The position numbers and the translations under genes are program-made. From contig NC_087083.1 in assembly GCF_026151205.1 (NCBI RefSeq), positions 6,798,460-6,862,459 on the forward strand: a DNA stretch of 64,000 nt. Direction: 5' to 3'. Of this stretch, positions 1 through 11,481 are shown in pieces. The notes under the pieces were generated by a model. The model saw only the letters and a program-made list of their open reading frames with translations. It did not search any database and was not told the origin of the DNA. The stretch's first letter is position 1. Every line of letters starts with the position of its first letter. This DNA comes from Bolinopsis microptera (lineage: Eukaryota > Ctenophora > Tentaculata > Lobata > Bolinopsidae).

Positions 1-698
1 GTAGTTGAAATTGTAGTCTGCCACATCAACCGATTTCAAGACTTTTGCTCTGCTCAGAAATTCACGTACAATTTCAGGATCTCGCAAAGTAACTTTTATC
101 GGCCGTGATCGAGGGCTGTCAGACTTCTTTACTCCACTCTCTCAATGTTTGTTATAGTCGGCCTTCCAATGAACTTCATAAAACCCCAAATATCACCCAC
201 GAGATCCCGTTCGTTCATTTCTTGCTCTTCACATTCGAGCTGTTCTGGGGCCCCGAAGATGATAAAGTTTTTCGACCGATCATCTTCTGTAATCGCCGAT
301 TTCACAGCCATTTTGATTTTAGCTGGAGAGATATCAGAAGCTACGCTGTTATTCTTCACAACATCTGTAAACAGTTTCATTTCTGTTTTCACTGTCTCCT
401 TCACTGAAGCTAGTTTACCAGATTTGCATTGGATGAGCTCGTTCTGAGTTTTTATCTGTTCTGATTTCTGTTGGTCAAGCGTCTCTGCTGCTGATCTCAA
501 AACATTTCTCGATTTACATATCATAGACCCCATCTTCAAAACTATTTCGGTTATTACATCCTTTGTAACGCCTTTTGGCTTGAACAAGTCATGAGTGAGG
601 TCCTCTAGTTTCCTGCAATTAAGATTCGCTAAAACCGAGTCTGATAAGTCCTCAATCTGTTTCTCCAGTTCGTGAAGTGTACTGACCGAAAATTCCAT
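1..698 (-). pseudogene. LINE ORF1-like protein relic, frameshifted, running off the left edge
   Basis: Reading from ATG 698 on the minus strand, the frame encodes about 189 residues ending at a TAA at 129-131. The first half is heptad-like and rich in Leu, Lys and Glu (coiled-coil character). It is followed by a segment of the type DDRSKNFIIFG.PE, common in ORF1 (RNA-binding) proteins of animal non-LTR retrotransposons. Past the stop, the neighbouring frame from about 128 down to 1 continues with RPIKVTLRDPEIVREFLSRA, the expected next part of such a domain. A single-base deletion near 129-135 therefore explains the stop. The piece continues beyond base 1. Family assignment is inference from these motifs. 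A host gene with an LINE-derived domain is possible but less likely given the frameshift. Confidence 0.55.
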
Positions 699-1510
699 AT
701 TGTGTATACTTCGTGTATAGCAAAGCTGCACAGTAAAAGGCAGTGCAATTACCTATTTACTGATAAGAGACAACTGATATCAACTCACAAGCGAAAAGAT
801 TGATTGCACACTCGTAGAGCGTAATTACTAGAGCGTTACTTATACCTATCTTAAAGACGTTAGAAATATAACAGGTAACGTAATTGTAACAATAAAACCA
901 TTTTATAACAATAACGTTGCACATTTAATTTTAACGTCAGCATAAAGTATGAGGGCTAAGAGTGGATCAGTACAAACATATTATATTTGAGTATACGGTG
1001 CTTTACCAGGCAGTGGCTCACTCGCAAAATACGGTACTTTGTGTATCGCACCCAGGTGCCGAGCCCAATTACCGAAATCTTCTAATAATCCAGAAATGTA
1101 CAAGCTCTTATGTACACTGTCATGCTGGTGCAAGCTTGTTTTACAAGTTTATGTGCGCCCCGAGTGTACGAATAATCAATTAGTCAATAACTAGCCAGTA
1201 ATTTGGAAGGGATTGTTTATAAGCTGTGCCTAGAGGGGGTTCTGTATGTAAATATGTTAATTAAAGCTATTAATTCTAAGTGAGATTGTGTAGAGAATTG
1301 GACTATAAGCTAGCTAACAATTACCTATACTTACCTATGAAATAAGTAATGTAGAACAAGGACTAGTTACTAGGTAACTGTTATGTTACCTAGTAAGCAA
1401 TGTAGGACAGTGTATGTTAACAATTAGGGTTGCTACTATTTACTAAAATAGAAGCAGATTTAAGTGGGCACATATAGTATCAACTACAACAACACAAATG
1501 TAGCTGCAAG
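699..1510. other. Non-coding, AT-rich interval
   Basis: No convincing exon. Open frames are short and lack splice signals or protein-like composition. The sequence is rich in TTAC/GTAA words such as CTAGTTACTAGGTAAC. It holds no tandem array. Confidence 0.5.
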
Positions 1511-1540
1511 GCAATCAGCGAGCTTATGTCACAGTCAGGT

Positions 1541-1603
1541 CACGTGACAGAAACTCCGCAGTCACGTGGCTAACACGTGATAGACACGTGTTCTAGTCAT
1601 GTG
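1541..1603. promoter_or_regulatory. Cluster of five E-boxes
   Basis: CACGTG occurs at 1541, 1563, 1574 and 1585, and CATGTG at 1598. The successive offsets are 22, 11, 11 and 13 bp, so the sites lie roughly on one face of the helix. CACGTG is bound by bHLH-zip factors (USF, Myc/Max, MITF/TFE families); that is family knowledge. No gene start was identified close by, so promoter or enhancer function is inference. Confidence 0.45.
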
Positions 1604-1610
1604 ACTGATA

Positions 1611-2690
1611 CCATTGTGGTGCGTGCTGGTATCGGGGCTGAATCGTCCCAGCTAGTAAGGTATATTGCTCTCATTTCTAGTCACATATAGACATCTCACA
1701 TTGTGTGCAATAACGCTGCAATGAGGCAACTACCTTATCGGACCTTATTTGTAACTATATGTTACATACATTCCACTAGAAGAAGCCGACTCTCGTAGTT
1801 AGATACAATCAGGAGTAAACAACAGTCAGTCCTCTGCGGTGTTTAGCAGTCTAGCAGCACTGGGATTCGCAGGGCAGAATCGATTAGTTCAAACACAGTT
1901 AATTAGTGGGTGCTGAATATTTGAAATCACCGTGGGATTATGTGATCAGCTTTGGACAAGTATATTTTACCCCAGACTTCACATTCGACAAGTGGGAAGT
2001 GTTTTCTTGTAGAGCATATTGTAATCAACCCAGAATTTGTTTTGTAGGGCCAGCCTTGAGAATATACTACGGGTCATACTTAAAATTTATTCTTTATTCA
2101 ACTAAAACCTAAGTAAAAGAGAGTCACGCTAGAATAAAAGTGAATAGAAACGTTTTGAAGAAGCAATAAAGGGAGTCATCGGTTAAAGAAGAATCTGTTA
2201 AAGTACAGTACAACCCTAAAGTAGGGAGTTTTACTGTATAAACATAGTATATAGTAACACATAGTTCGGCTGTGGTAAAGCACTTTAATGGGACTAATTC
2301 GACGTTTAACAAGGGATTGTTTAACATGTTTCCAATGATCTAATTATCATCTGACTACTAGTTACTAGAGTACTAGTAGTACTAGTACTCTACTGTACAA
2401 GCTCCTACTTTTAAAGATTGAATACGAATCATGACGGGACAAGTTCCTCAATCTGTAGAGAACTACAAAATGTGGTGTAATAAAATCAGCAGTGTGCTGT
2501 TATAGCAACATGTTGTGGGGGCAAATCACATTTTGTTTTAACACGTGACAGCAACACGCTCAAATAATGTACCCAAAACAACAGTATTCTCACCATGTAA
2601 ACAACAACGCACAAGTTTACACATGTTTATTAGACCTTCCAGCCCTATTCTCACTCAGCCTGAACACTAATATCAATCAGCCGCTTCACT
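1611..2690. other. Non-coding interval
   Basis: No gene recognised. It contains an isolated CACGTG near 2543 and the usual AT-rich background. The open frames at 1906-2112 and 2124-2327 have no protein-like composition and no splice context. Confidence 0.45.
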
Positions 2691-2700
2691 GCAATCTCAA

Positions 2701-2772
2701 CCAATCAGAGCTCAGTATCAGTGTCACGTGACAAAGCTAGATTGTCACGTGACAATCTGGCTTTGTCACGTG
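2701..2772 (+). promoter_or_regulatory. CCAAT box plus three phased E-boxes
   Basis: CCAATCAGAG at 2701 is followed by CACGTG at 2725, 2746 and 2767, each inside GTCACGTGAC or a close variant. The CCAAT-to-first-E-box offset is 24 bp and the E-boxes repeat at exactly 21 bp, two helical turns. GTCACGTGAC is also the consensus of the TFEB/MITF-type CLEAR element. A TATA-like TTTATATG lies at about 2795. This looks like an upstream promoter region, but the transcript it would drive is not identified. Confidence 0.55.
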
Positions 2773-2988
2773 ACACGTAGACTTACACGTGGGTTTATAT
2801 GCAGATTAATAGGTTTGAAGCTGAACCTGTCTCATGTGAGTGTGTGACAGCTTGAGTTCATGATGTCTCTCTTATATCCACATTACGACTCATACAGTTC
2901 CTGAATTATTCATGTCACATGACTGAATTATGTACGTCGCGTGACTGAAATACTCGCGGCTGAGATCTCCTTCGCGTGGTGATCATAT

Positions 2989-3018
2989 CACGTGATGGCC
3001 ATATAAGGGTATGATTGG
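2989..3018 (-). promoter_or_regulatory. CCAAT - CArG/TATA - E-box composite
   Basis: Read on the minus strand: CCAAT at 3018-3014, CCTTATATGG at 3008-2999, a 4-base spacer, and CACGTG at 2994-2989. The offset from CCAAT to E-box is 24 bp, as in the CCAAT/E-box modules elsewhere. The CArG-to-E-box spacer is 4 bp, as in the CArG/E-box modules. It is the only copy seen with all three sites. On the plus strand the same bases read as E-box followed by a TATA box (CATATAAGG), with TTTCAGAAT about 30 bp further on. Confidence 0.5.
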
Positions 3019-4053
3019 TGTATATTAGTTTCAGAATAGTTACTAAACACGAAGGGTTTCATAAATGTCCTGGAAGCTCATAATGGCCAATAGAGCAATA
3101 AGGAGTATATATCATTTCTGGGCAGGCCAAACATAACAAATCACATTCATAAAAAAATAGATAGATTACATATTGTGAACCTAAAACAGAACGCTAGAAC
3201 AGGATTGTAAAATATAAAATGTAGTACTGTTACACTAAAAAGTGTTGTTATACGAAGTTACGATCGACACGAATGACGAAATATTCCGAGTAACTAAAAG
3301 GCTTCACACTTCAACAAAAACATTACGGTTGTCATAAATCAAGATAAAATAATGGTCAAAGATTGAAAAAGTTAACAATTGTGAGTGGTACAGAGGGCCA
3401 TTTACTAGCACACTATTTATATCTCTTGGGACAAAGTAATCAGTAGAACCGGATAAACGTAAGAACGATCATTTGGTTGGGGTGCAACATTTATGTAGGG
3501 CGGATGATGATAATCTATAATAATGATAGTTTACAAATGCAACATTATCTTTTTCTCTTCTCATGTTATGAGATAAGAAAAGATAAAGTTTCACTTGTAC
3601 TACTATCATGTAAGAAGTTTAGAATTTTCAGCCGGTGCTACAGTTTGTAACGTAAAAAGTGCGAGAATATTGTTACTGCGTCTGACACCGTTACTAAAGG
3701 TACACGTCTTGTGTGTGACACTGTTACGGTGTCAAAACCAGCTAATTTAATATACCACTGCAATGATCTAATATGTGAGTTATTATATCACTGCACTCTG
3801 CAGTCTGCAGTGATGTGACAACTCACCCCCCCCCCCCCCCTCCTCCTCCCCCTTATAACAACACTCCCTCACAGTGGCGTAACTCACTGACTGAGTAGTG
3901 ACAGTATTACTTAATCTCTAGTGGACTACAATCATGCAAACAATCAGGTATTGGACTGTGGGTTTTAAACCACGTGTGAAAATACCATTCTATAGTGGGC
4001 TGCAAATACACGATTCTCTCAGCAGTCAGCACCAATTAAGTCTAGACGGTGAA
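3019..4053. other. Non-coding interval with a poly-C run
   Basis: No gene seen. It includes 15 consecutive C at 3826-3840 followed by CT-rich sequence. A short inverted pair reading TCTTTTTCTCTTCTCAT / ATGAGATAAGAAAAGATA lies at about 3548-3587. Remaining sequence is AT-rich background. Confidence 0.4.
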
Positions 4054-4087
4054 TTACCATGGCAACCAAGCACTCAGCGTTACAATC
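4054..4087 (+). repeat. 34-bp direct duplicate (copy 1; copy 2 at 4971-5004)
   Basis: The stretch TTACCATGGCAACC to GTTACAATC is identical at 4054-4087 and 4971-5004, about 0.9 kb apart. It starts with an X-box-like half palindrome (TTACCATGGCAAC). Flanks differ, so this is a short dispersed duplication rather than a long one. Confidence 0.75.
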
Positions 4088-4116
4088 AACTAGGTGCGGC
4101 TAATCATTTTAATTAC

Positions 4117-4339
4117 ATGACTACACATAACGTTAACTCATATCACGTGACATGACTACACATAACATTAACTCATATCACGTGACATGACTACACATAA
4201 AGTTATAACTCATATCACGTGACATGACTACACATAACGTTGACTCATATCACGTGACATGACTACACATAACGTTAACTCATATCACGTGGCATGCCTA
4301 CACATAACGTTAACTCGTATCACGTGGCATGACTACACT
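4117..4339 (+). repeat. 35-bp minisatellite carrying an E-box in each unit
   Basis: About six copies of a 35-bp unit containing GACTACACATAACGTTAACT followed by CATATCACGTGACAT. CACGTG is kept in every copy although other positions vary (for example AACATT for AACGTT, and GGCATG at the last units). The array follows a single-copy CATGGCAACC stretch shared with 4971-5004. Confidence 0.8.
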
Positions 4340-5004
4340 ATCATGGTTATTTGCCTGATCGTCAACAGACAATTAATTGGTTGGCGGTTGCTCGGCCGTG
4401 TCTTTCACTGATTAAACTCTCTATACATTAATGCTTATTCAACTGGGGCGGGTTCATTAACTTTATTACCCAAGTAAAAATGGGAGAGTTTTGTGAATTC
4501 AACAATCAGACGCATCAAAAATGAAAAGAAAAGAAGGAATAATGGAAGTAACAATTTGACGGATGATAAAATGGTTCATAAGATATAACATTCCAATTAG
4601 GTTCCTTAAATTTGTTGTTAGTTTTGGAATCAATTAAATCCCGCCGTAATGGGGTAGCATTATCCGTGACCGGGGAGCTGGCTACGTCTACTGTTCATTG
4701 GGTTTCGTAGAATGAGCATTAGAAGACACAGTATAGTTTCAAAAGAAAAAGACAGCAATGTTAAAGTTCAAGATTCAGGATATAATTTGTTTGAACATAT
4801 TTCTTAGACTCACTTGTACGTTTTTGTAATCGAGCACGGCTCAGACTGTGAATATACAGTAATAAAAATCAGACAGTTTCGAGCAGCTGAATATTAACAT
4901 ATACCCGGTAGAACTTTGACCAAACTCGAACAATCCTGAAGTATTTGTGCATTCATTTTATTCTTGTTCGTTACCATGGCAACCAAGCACTCAGCGTTAC
5001 AATC

Positions 5005-6460
5005 GACTCTGTTCATGACACTAACGCCCACTTTTCACTAACGCCCACTTTCCCTCTACCAGTGCATTTGGCGTGGTACAAAACTTCATTTGACATTAAT
5101 GTGAGCGCTGTCATGATTGGTTTGAGAGAAAACGGTGAACACTGTTCAGGACAGTGAAAATTTTAATGAGTATCATGACTTTATTAAGTATTATTGAACT
5201 ATTGTAAGACGCATAGTATAGTGGGTAGGATATTGGGTTTAAGGAGAATTAATTTAAGGATCAACGAGTTGTTTGAATCTTTTAGATTTGTTCTAGCATA
5301 ATTAGCTTATCTAAATGTTAGTACAGAATGAAGAATTGGGTAAATTGATATCGTATTTTAGAGCTGTGTGCTGCCTATTTAAATTTATTGTTAAGTTAAA
5401 CCAGAATTCAAGATATTAATTTCTTTGAATAAAATGTCTGTTTGTTCTCCTTAACTGCTTGGCATATTTAGTCCTCATTGTTATAAGATTCACTACACAG
5501 TCAAAATTGCATGATAAATGAAAGGTAGTCATACTCGTTGTTGTGAAATTGCTTTCTATCTTTCAATTGTGATAAAAGGGACCGTGTCTCAATCTACAAG
5601 ACTATGCTAAACAGTGAATAATAACTTAAACTTAATTATAATAGTGTTACTAATAGTAGTCTGCAATATGCACAGGAGCAACTTGACCAATGGTTATTTA
5701 ACCTGCCCAAACGGTGCCAGAAAGTTGTAGCTTTACAAATTGTTTACGATAATATTTAAAATCCGTTTTTGCGTTCGTAACAACTAATAATTTATACACA
5801 GACCGGTAGCAGCAGCCACTAGTAACAACTAATAATTTTTCACACGTTTGACGGTGAGAAAGTGTTTTTGTCTGTCGTAATACGGTTTATTTTCACACTC
5901 ACAACCTTTCCTTTTTTTGCTGTATAATATATGATGTAAGCCATCATTAGGTTTTCTCTCTGATTTTCTTTCTGATTTCATTGTGCTGCTTTACATCTTT
6001 AAAAATTATATTACATTCCCTCTCAAGCCTGGACCCACTTAATTGAAACTAATCAAGATTCATTAGATTATATTAGAAACAATGTATAGTAGTTTTTATT
6101 GAGCCATTCGCCTATACGTAGCAAACACTTGCTATAAAGTTATTTACAAGTATAAAAACCGAGCACACACAATGTTTCATTTTAAGAAGGAAGCTGGAGG
6201 CTACTATGCAACTTTTTGTGTATGAACTAAGATTTCGAGAAATTAAATTTAATAAATCGACAAATTTTCATTTAAACCAATTTTAGCAACAATTTTATAG
6301 GACATTAAAACTATTCCATTGTTCAAGAAAGCACGAGGGATAATATGGGGCAGTATCCAGATAGCCCGACCCCTGTTCGCGAACAGGTGTTCGTGAACGA
6401 TTTATGACATGATGGTTATCAAATCATATGACTGCATAATAACAGTACACAGACTTGCTT
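5005..6460. other. Non-coding interval
   Basis: No exon with protein-like composition and splice sites was found. AT-rich. It includes a duplicated AACAACTAATAATTT phrase near 5780-5840 and an inverted pair TTCGCGAACAGGTGTTCG at about 6377. Confidence 0.4.
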
Positions 6461-6511
6461 CAAGGGGTTCACATCATCGCAAGCAATGCTTGCGATGATG
6501 TGAACCCCTTG
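6461..6511. repeat. Perfect 25-bp-arm palindrome
   Basis: The arm CAAGGGGTTCACATCATCGC continues for 5 more bases. It is followed by one A and then the exact reverse complement up to 6511. A third partial copy of the arm (GGGTTCACATCATCG) follows at about 6527-6542. The structure could extrude as a cruciform or fold as an RNA hairpin. Confidence 0.85.
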
Positions 6512-6542
6512 ACACTGAATCAAGCAGGGTTCACATCATCGT

Positions 6543-7142
6543 TCACATTATCGCACGCGAATTTCAATCAACGGTGTAAAGGCATTCTTTAAGGAGGCCG
6601 AGGGTCCATTAATACCGTATAGTAGACAGAAGAGTACCATGTCAGGAATTGGAATAGTTGTTGTTGTTGATGATGGCAACTGATAATACTCCACCAAAAG
6701 CGAACGACCTATATACCACATTTAAATCGTAATCATTTATTTCATTGAGCAATATACTATTACTACGCTACAATCAATGCTATTCGTAACCAATTATATC
6801 CGAGGGACCACATTTGAATCGTTATCAATGCCTAATATGGTGACTTGGACTATTGTGTACTCAAGTAAGTAAGTAGATTAAGATTAGTGCTGCAATTAAC
6901 GTGGATTGGACTATCAATTCAAAGAACGAAATAGCTTTAAAGAATCTATAGATAGTTTTGGAGGATCAGATAGCCAAATTTAACAAAAGGCTAAAAATAT
7001 AACTACAAGCAAAGAGCTGCAGTCTGCAGTCTGTTACCATGACTCTACTGCTAGTTTCCATAGAAGCATAGAAAACAGTCTGCAGTCCTATTGAGTACAC
7101 GGAAGGAGCTATGTAGTCCTTTACAAAAGATATCTTTAGCTC
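6543..7142. other. Non-coding interval
   Basis: No gene seen. CTGCAGTCTGCAGTC-type direct repeats occur around 7018-7090. The minus-strand open frame at 6966-7166 is not protein-like. Confidence 0.35.
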
Positions 7143-7456
7143 TACAAGTATACAACTATAGCACAATATTTTTAGCTCTACAAGGCTACAACTAGCACAA
7201 TATCTTTAGCTTTACAAGGCTACAACAAGTTCAATATCTTTAGCTTTACAAGGCTACAACTAGCACAATATCTTTAGCTATACAAGGCCACAACTAGTTC
7301 AATATCTTTAGCTTTACAAGGCTACAACTAGCACAATATCTTTAGCTCTACAAGGCTACAACTAGCACAATATCTTAAGCTATACAAGGCTACAACTAGT
7401 TCAATTTCTTTAGCTCTACAAGGCTACAACTAGCACAATATCTTAAGCTATACAAC
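7143..7456 (+). repeat. About 34-bp minisatellite
   Basis: About nine units of TTTAGCTCTACAAGGCTACA followed by ACTAGCACAATATC. Two main variants alternate (TAGCACAA and TAGTTCAA). Some units have TATACAAGG for CTACAAGG. Confidence 0.8.
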
Positions 7457-7780
7457 TCATACTGCTTGGACATTAAATCCACATTATGTTGCATTATGTT
7501 GACCAGTAACAGCTATTACCATTGGTTCGTATTCACTCAAAGACTTTAGAAATGTGCTGCATAATGCACATGAAAAAAAGCTTTTTACACGTTAATCCGG
7601 CCTAAATCCGACTTACATCCCGTAAATTCAGTTTTTTGTTTAAATAAATTCAACTATAAAATGCTAGTAAAACATCAAAAATGAGACACAAAATAAATTT
7701 TGTAAATGGATCTCATCCCCGAGAATAAAATCAAGCAATAGGAGCACATTAAGATAACAAATCGTTCACCATCGATCTTA

Positions 7781-7866
7781 GTTAACGATGATACTCGTAA
7801 CATATTTGTTTAAAATATTAAACGAGTCCAACTCGGCGCGCGTCTTGGTAGGTTATAAACCTACAA
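7781..7866 (-). mobile_element. Hairpin element, copy A (8-bp target duplication)
   Basis: An 86-bp copy of a short dispersed element. It is bounded by the direct repeat CGATCTTA (7773-7780 and 7867-7874), a clear 8-bp target-site duplication. One end carries the internal palindrome TAGGTTATAAACCTA. The middle has ACGAGTCCAACTCGGCGCGC and the other end has GATACTCGTAA. The two ends are not inverted repeats of each other. This copy has lost the GTCGAC core seen in the other three. Confidence 0.75.
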
Positions 7867-7874
7867 CGATCTTA

Positions 7875-9168
7875 GTGGCCATCCGCTCTGATGTTCATCT
7901 AACAACCCTAAATATGTTACAACTGATAGTAGGAGTGACAACCCTTGTAAAAATTACAACTGAGGTGTAACGCGGAAACGTCTCACAAAACACGTGCAGT
8001 TCTCTCATGAATCATCTGAGCAAGTGAGGCACTAGTGTGTAAGTGTGTGTCACACTGTCACAATATCATTTCATTGAGTTTGCTCTAAAGAGCATCGCGG
8101 AGTATGTTTTCCTTAAACTTACAACTTCTCAAGTCTTCTTATCCGGCATAATTTCCATAGATACCAGGATAGTTTCCGTAAATACCAGGATAGTTCCCGT
8201 GGAAATCAGAAAGCCGACAAATCAGTTAGTGGGAAAATAAGCCGCTCAAGTCCTCCCTTTCATCTTTATAAGAGTTATTGTTCTTCACCTAATCATCTCT
8301 ATAAGAGTTACTGTTCTTCGCCTACTTATCTTTATAAGAATTATTGTTCTTCACCTACTAACTTCTATAAGTGTTATTATAAGTGTTATTCCTCTTTAAT
8401 TGCCTATCCTAATTTCACTCTATCTGAATTAACAATAACATCCGAAGCCTTAAAGATTCGGATAAACTGGAATTGACTAATACTCGCACTCAACCTGCTA
8501 CTAGACTTACTCGCAAGAAATATAACGTTTACTGATAATTTACAGTCGTTCCATTGCATTTTATCCCTCGACACGACTACCCTTATAACAAAAGCTTAAA
8601 ATTACGGAGCAGACGTGTTGAAAAATGAAAGCTTTATAACATTTCTTGCCATAAATATATCTGTCCAATCGTCCAACGGTCATCTAATTCTATAACGAAT
8701 GAATTTTATCAACAGATTAAAATTACAATGCCAACCCAGTAATAAGTTATAAAAATATTGGAGCATATGATTGGAGATTCAGTTAGTTATACTTAAAGCA
8801 TAGGTTGAAACATCCACGATACCGGAACATTTACAACCATTAGGAAGCCTCGGCAACTATTCTACTGCAAGATTTACAACCCGCCAGGAAAACTTCTTTC
8901 AGTAACTAAAGAGTTGCGATCAGGAATGTTGCAAAAAAAAGTTATCTATCTTTTTTGCAGCAGAATGTGCAACAAATTAGTTTAACTCCTTATTAATTAT
9001 TTTCTGTGATTTCTCTCATGGTTTAGTTTTTCAAACAGTTTCGCTCAATTTTTGTGTTTTACTCCATATCGAACATGTTACGTTATAAATTCGCATTTCT
9101 TTCATTTATAACTCATTTTAATAGATCCCCTGCAGTTTTTTGCTCTATCAGTATGATTAATGGCCAGG
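7875..9168. other. Non-coding interval with short tandem repeats
   Basis: No gene recognised. Between about 8258 and 8395 there are four copies of a roughly 33-bp unit built on CTTTATAAGAGTTATTGTTC. At 8155-8205 there are three copies of ATACCAGGATAGTTTCCGT-type sequence. The rest is AT-rich. Confidence 0.45.
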
Positions 9169-9254
9169 TTGTAGGTTTATAACCTACCAAGACGCGCGCC
9201 GAGTTGGACTCGTCGACGGTCTTATTTAAAACAAATATTTTACGAGTATCACCC
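9169..9254 (+). mobile_element. Hairpin element, copy B
   Basis: Inverted relative to copy A: it begins TTGTAGGTTTATAACCTACC, continues through CGCGCGCCGAGTTGGACTCG and GTCGACGGTC, and ends TTTTACGAGTATCACCC. GCCAGG flanks both sides (9163-9168 and 9255-9260); a longer 7-8 bp duplication with one mismatch is possible. No coding capacity. Confidence 0.75.
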
Positions 9255-9726
9255 GCCAGGTCAAATTAACCTTTGTTTTATTAACTTTTGATTTATTAAT
9301 TACATACATTAATAAATTTATGTAGATTCTTGATTTACTTGTTTTACTTTTAGTTAATTAGTTTATTGTCAAGAAGTTAAATTATAATGACATTCTTCAT
9401 TATGATTAACAATCTACTTATTTTAAAAACTGTTTTACGTATAACTATATAATGAAAACAGGCGTGTTAACATTAATTTTCCTATTCGACTTTAGTTTAA
9501 TTCCTGTTTAATTCCTGGTTCATTGCTGTCGCGATTTACTAATGTTTTTTTAATGTTAGTTAAATCTGCTTTACTCTTTTTTATATTCATGTTCTTAATC
9601 TTATATTTTTGTTTTTATATTGACCACTGCATCTTCATAAGATGTAGCAGCCTAGTATGAAGGTGTGATGATCTTATTTTCAGTTTCGTTAAAAGAACAC
9701 TTCCTTTAACATGGTTATTATTCATA
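9255..9726. other. Very AT-rich non-coding interval
   Basis: No gene or array. Dominated by TTTAATT and TTAATTA words. Confidence 0.4.
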
Positions 9727-9983
9727 TTTGAATTATTTTTGTATGTTTTTTTAATTATTTCTGTATGTTTTTAATCATTTCTGTATGTTTTTTAATTATT
9801 TCTGTATGTTTTTTAATTATTTCTGTATGTTTTTTAATTATTTCTGTATGTTTTTTAATTATTTCTGTATGTTTTTTTAATTATTTCTGTAAGTTTTTTA
9901 ATTATTTCTGTATGTTTTTTAATTATTTCTGTATGTTTTTTTAATTATTTCTGTATGTTTTTTAATTATTTCTGTATGTTATG
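9727..9983 (+). repeat. 22-23 bp AT-rich minisatellite
   Basis: About eleven units of TTTTTTAATTATTTCTGTAT followed by GT, varying only in T-run length by one or two bases. Confidence 0.85.
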
Positions 9984-11368
9984 ACGAGGTCTTACAGCGA
10001 GTGTTATGTATGTTTTCCCCACATAATGAAGCTCGAATGTTGCTGATTGTTAGTCAGCGTGTCACTGTTATAGTCAGACAGTGAGATAGTTATTGATACC
10101 ATTGGTACATTATTTACGACAGTAGTTCAGCCCATACAGCTACTTTGTTAGTTACACAGTCTGTGTACAGTGAGTAGAACATGTGTGTTTTCATCACTCA
10201 GTCTTATTTACAGTTACTATAATATATCTCAGTCTTAATTACTTTCCTTACAGTAAATAAGTCTTCAGGAATTCATTGCACCACGGAAGTAATCTTAGTA
10301 AGTTATAGTACTCTTAATAAGTTATAGTAACCTTAGTAAGTTATAGTAATATTTAGTGTGTTGAACTAATAACGTCGAGTGATATTTTTCTGGAAAATCC
10401 TCAAAACCACGTTAATAATCCTTATTTTAGACGTGATCACATCTTTACATGTGCAGGTATAATTAAGATACACACAGCTGCTCCTTTATAAAGATTACCA
10501 GTCTGTTAATGGCCCCTCTGCACTGTATATTGTCATGGCGGCGTCTGATTACCATGGCAACTGATTACCGTGTTTTATCACTAGTTAACCTGACTACGTG
10601 GTCCCGTATAATTAGTGTAAACTAGGTGTGAGCCGGCTGTTTATCTCACGGGTTTTCTGGTATCTCAATAATAGATTTGTTGGAAGTTGTAGTAGTTGCT
10701 GGTAGTAGGCTATCGGTAACGCTGTGTGATCTCTTATTAGTGGGTATTAAACAGTAAACACCGTTTTATTATTTAACAGAGCGCTTTTTTTTGTTTTGTA
10801 GTTAACAAACTTGCGGGGAGAATAAACATGACTGTATTAGTTATCTTGAAAGATGTTGTTTGAACACACATATGACGAACATATCGTTTTTTTATTTTGA
10901 GACTTCAGTTTGCTAATCCTTAGAGTTTAACGAGGGTGGGAAGTTATTAAAGTCTAGAACTAGAAATATTTGCACTTTTCTTTACATGTGCTTTCGTAGC
11001 TTTACAACTTAACTTTGCAGTAAGTATCTAGAGGACAGATATTTTGAATAAGCTGAACGATTACCAGTTTTGCGGTAGCCGAAACATTTGAATTGTTATT
11101 TAATGGCTGCGCACTGCTAATTTTTATATTATAATTGCAACATTGATTGCAGCTAGTGTTAGGCTGCTCACTGCTCAGAGAGATTTACTTTTAAAATCAC
11201 TTGAAGTTTTCTCTTAAGTTTTAACACATAATAGTAATACCAAAGGCTGAGATCTTATGTCCGCTGAGAGAGATTAGTGCTCGAACACAAAATTACTGAC
11301 GACTCTATAAAGACACTGCTCCCCACTGTTTAACTAAACACACTTGCAAGGCACTGCTGTACTACTAC
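9984..11368. other. Non-coding interval
   Basis: No gene recognised. It contains short TAAGTTATAGTA direct repeats at about 10297-10350. X-box-like GATTACCATGGCAACTGATT lies at about 10549. The rest is AT-rich. Confidence 0.4.
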
Positions 11369-11481
11369 TACCATATAAAGTAATGTTACCATAGTAACAC
11401 TACCATATAAGGTAATGTTACCATAGTAACACTACCATATAAGGTAATGTTACCATAGTAACACTACCATATAAGGTAATG
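11369..11481 (+). repeat. 32-bp repeat with CArG and X-box motifs
   Basis: Three and a half copies of a 32-bp unit holding CCATATAAGG (a CArG box, CC(A/T)6GG) and GTTACCATAGTAAC (inverted repeat GTTAC-CATA-GTAAC, matching the RFX X-box pattern GTNRCC-AT-RGYAAC). The first unit has CCATATAAAG. Motif matches are seen; binding is not shown. Confidence 0.75.
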
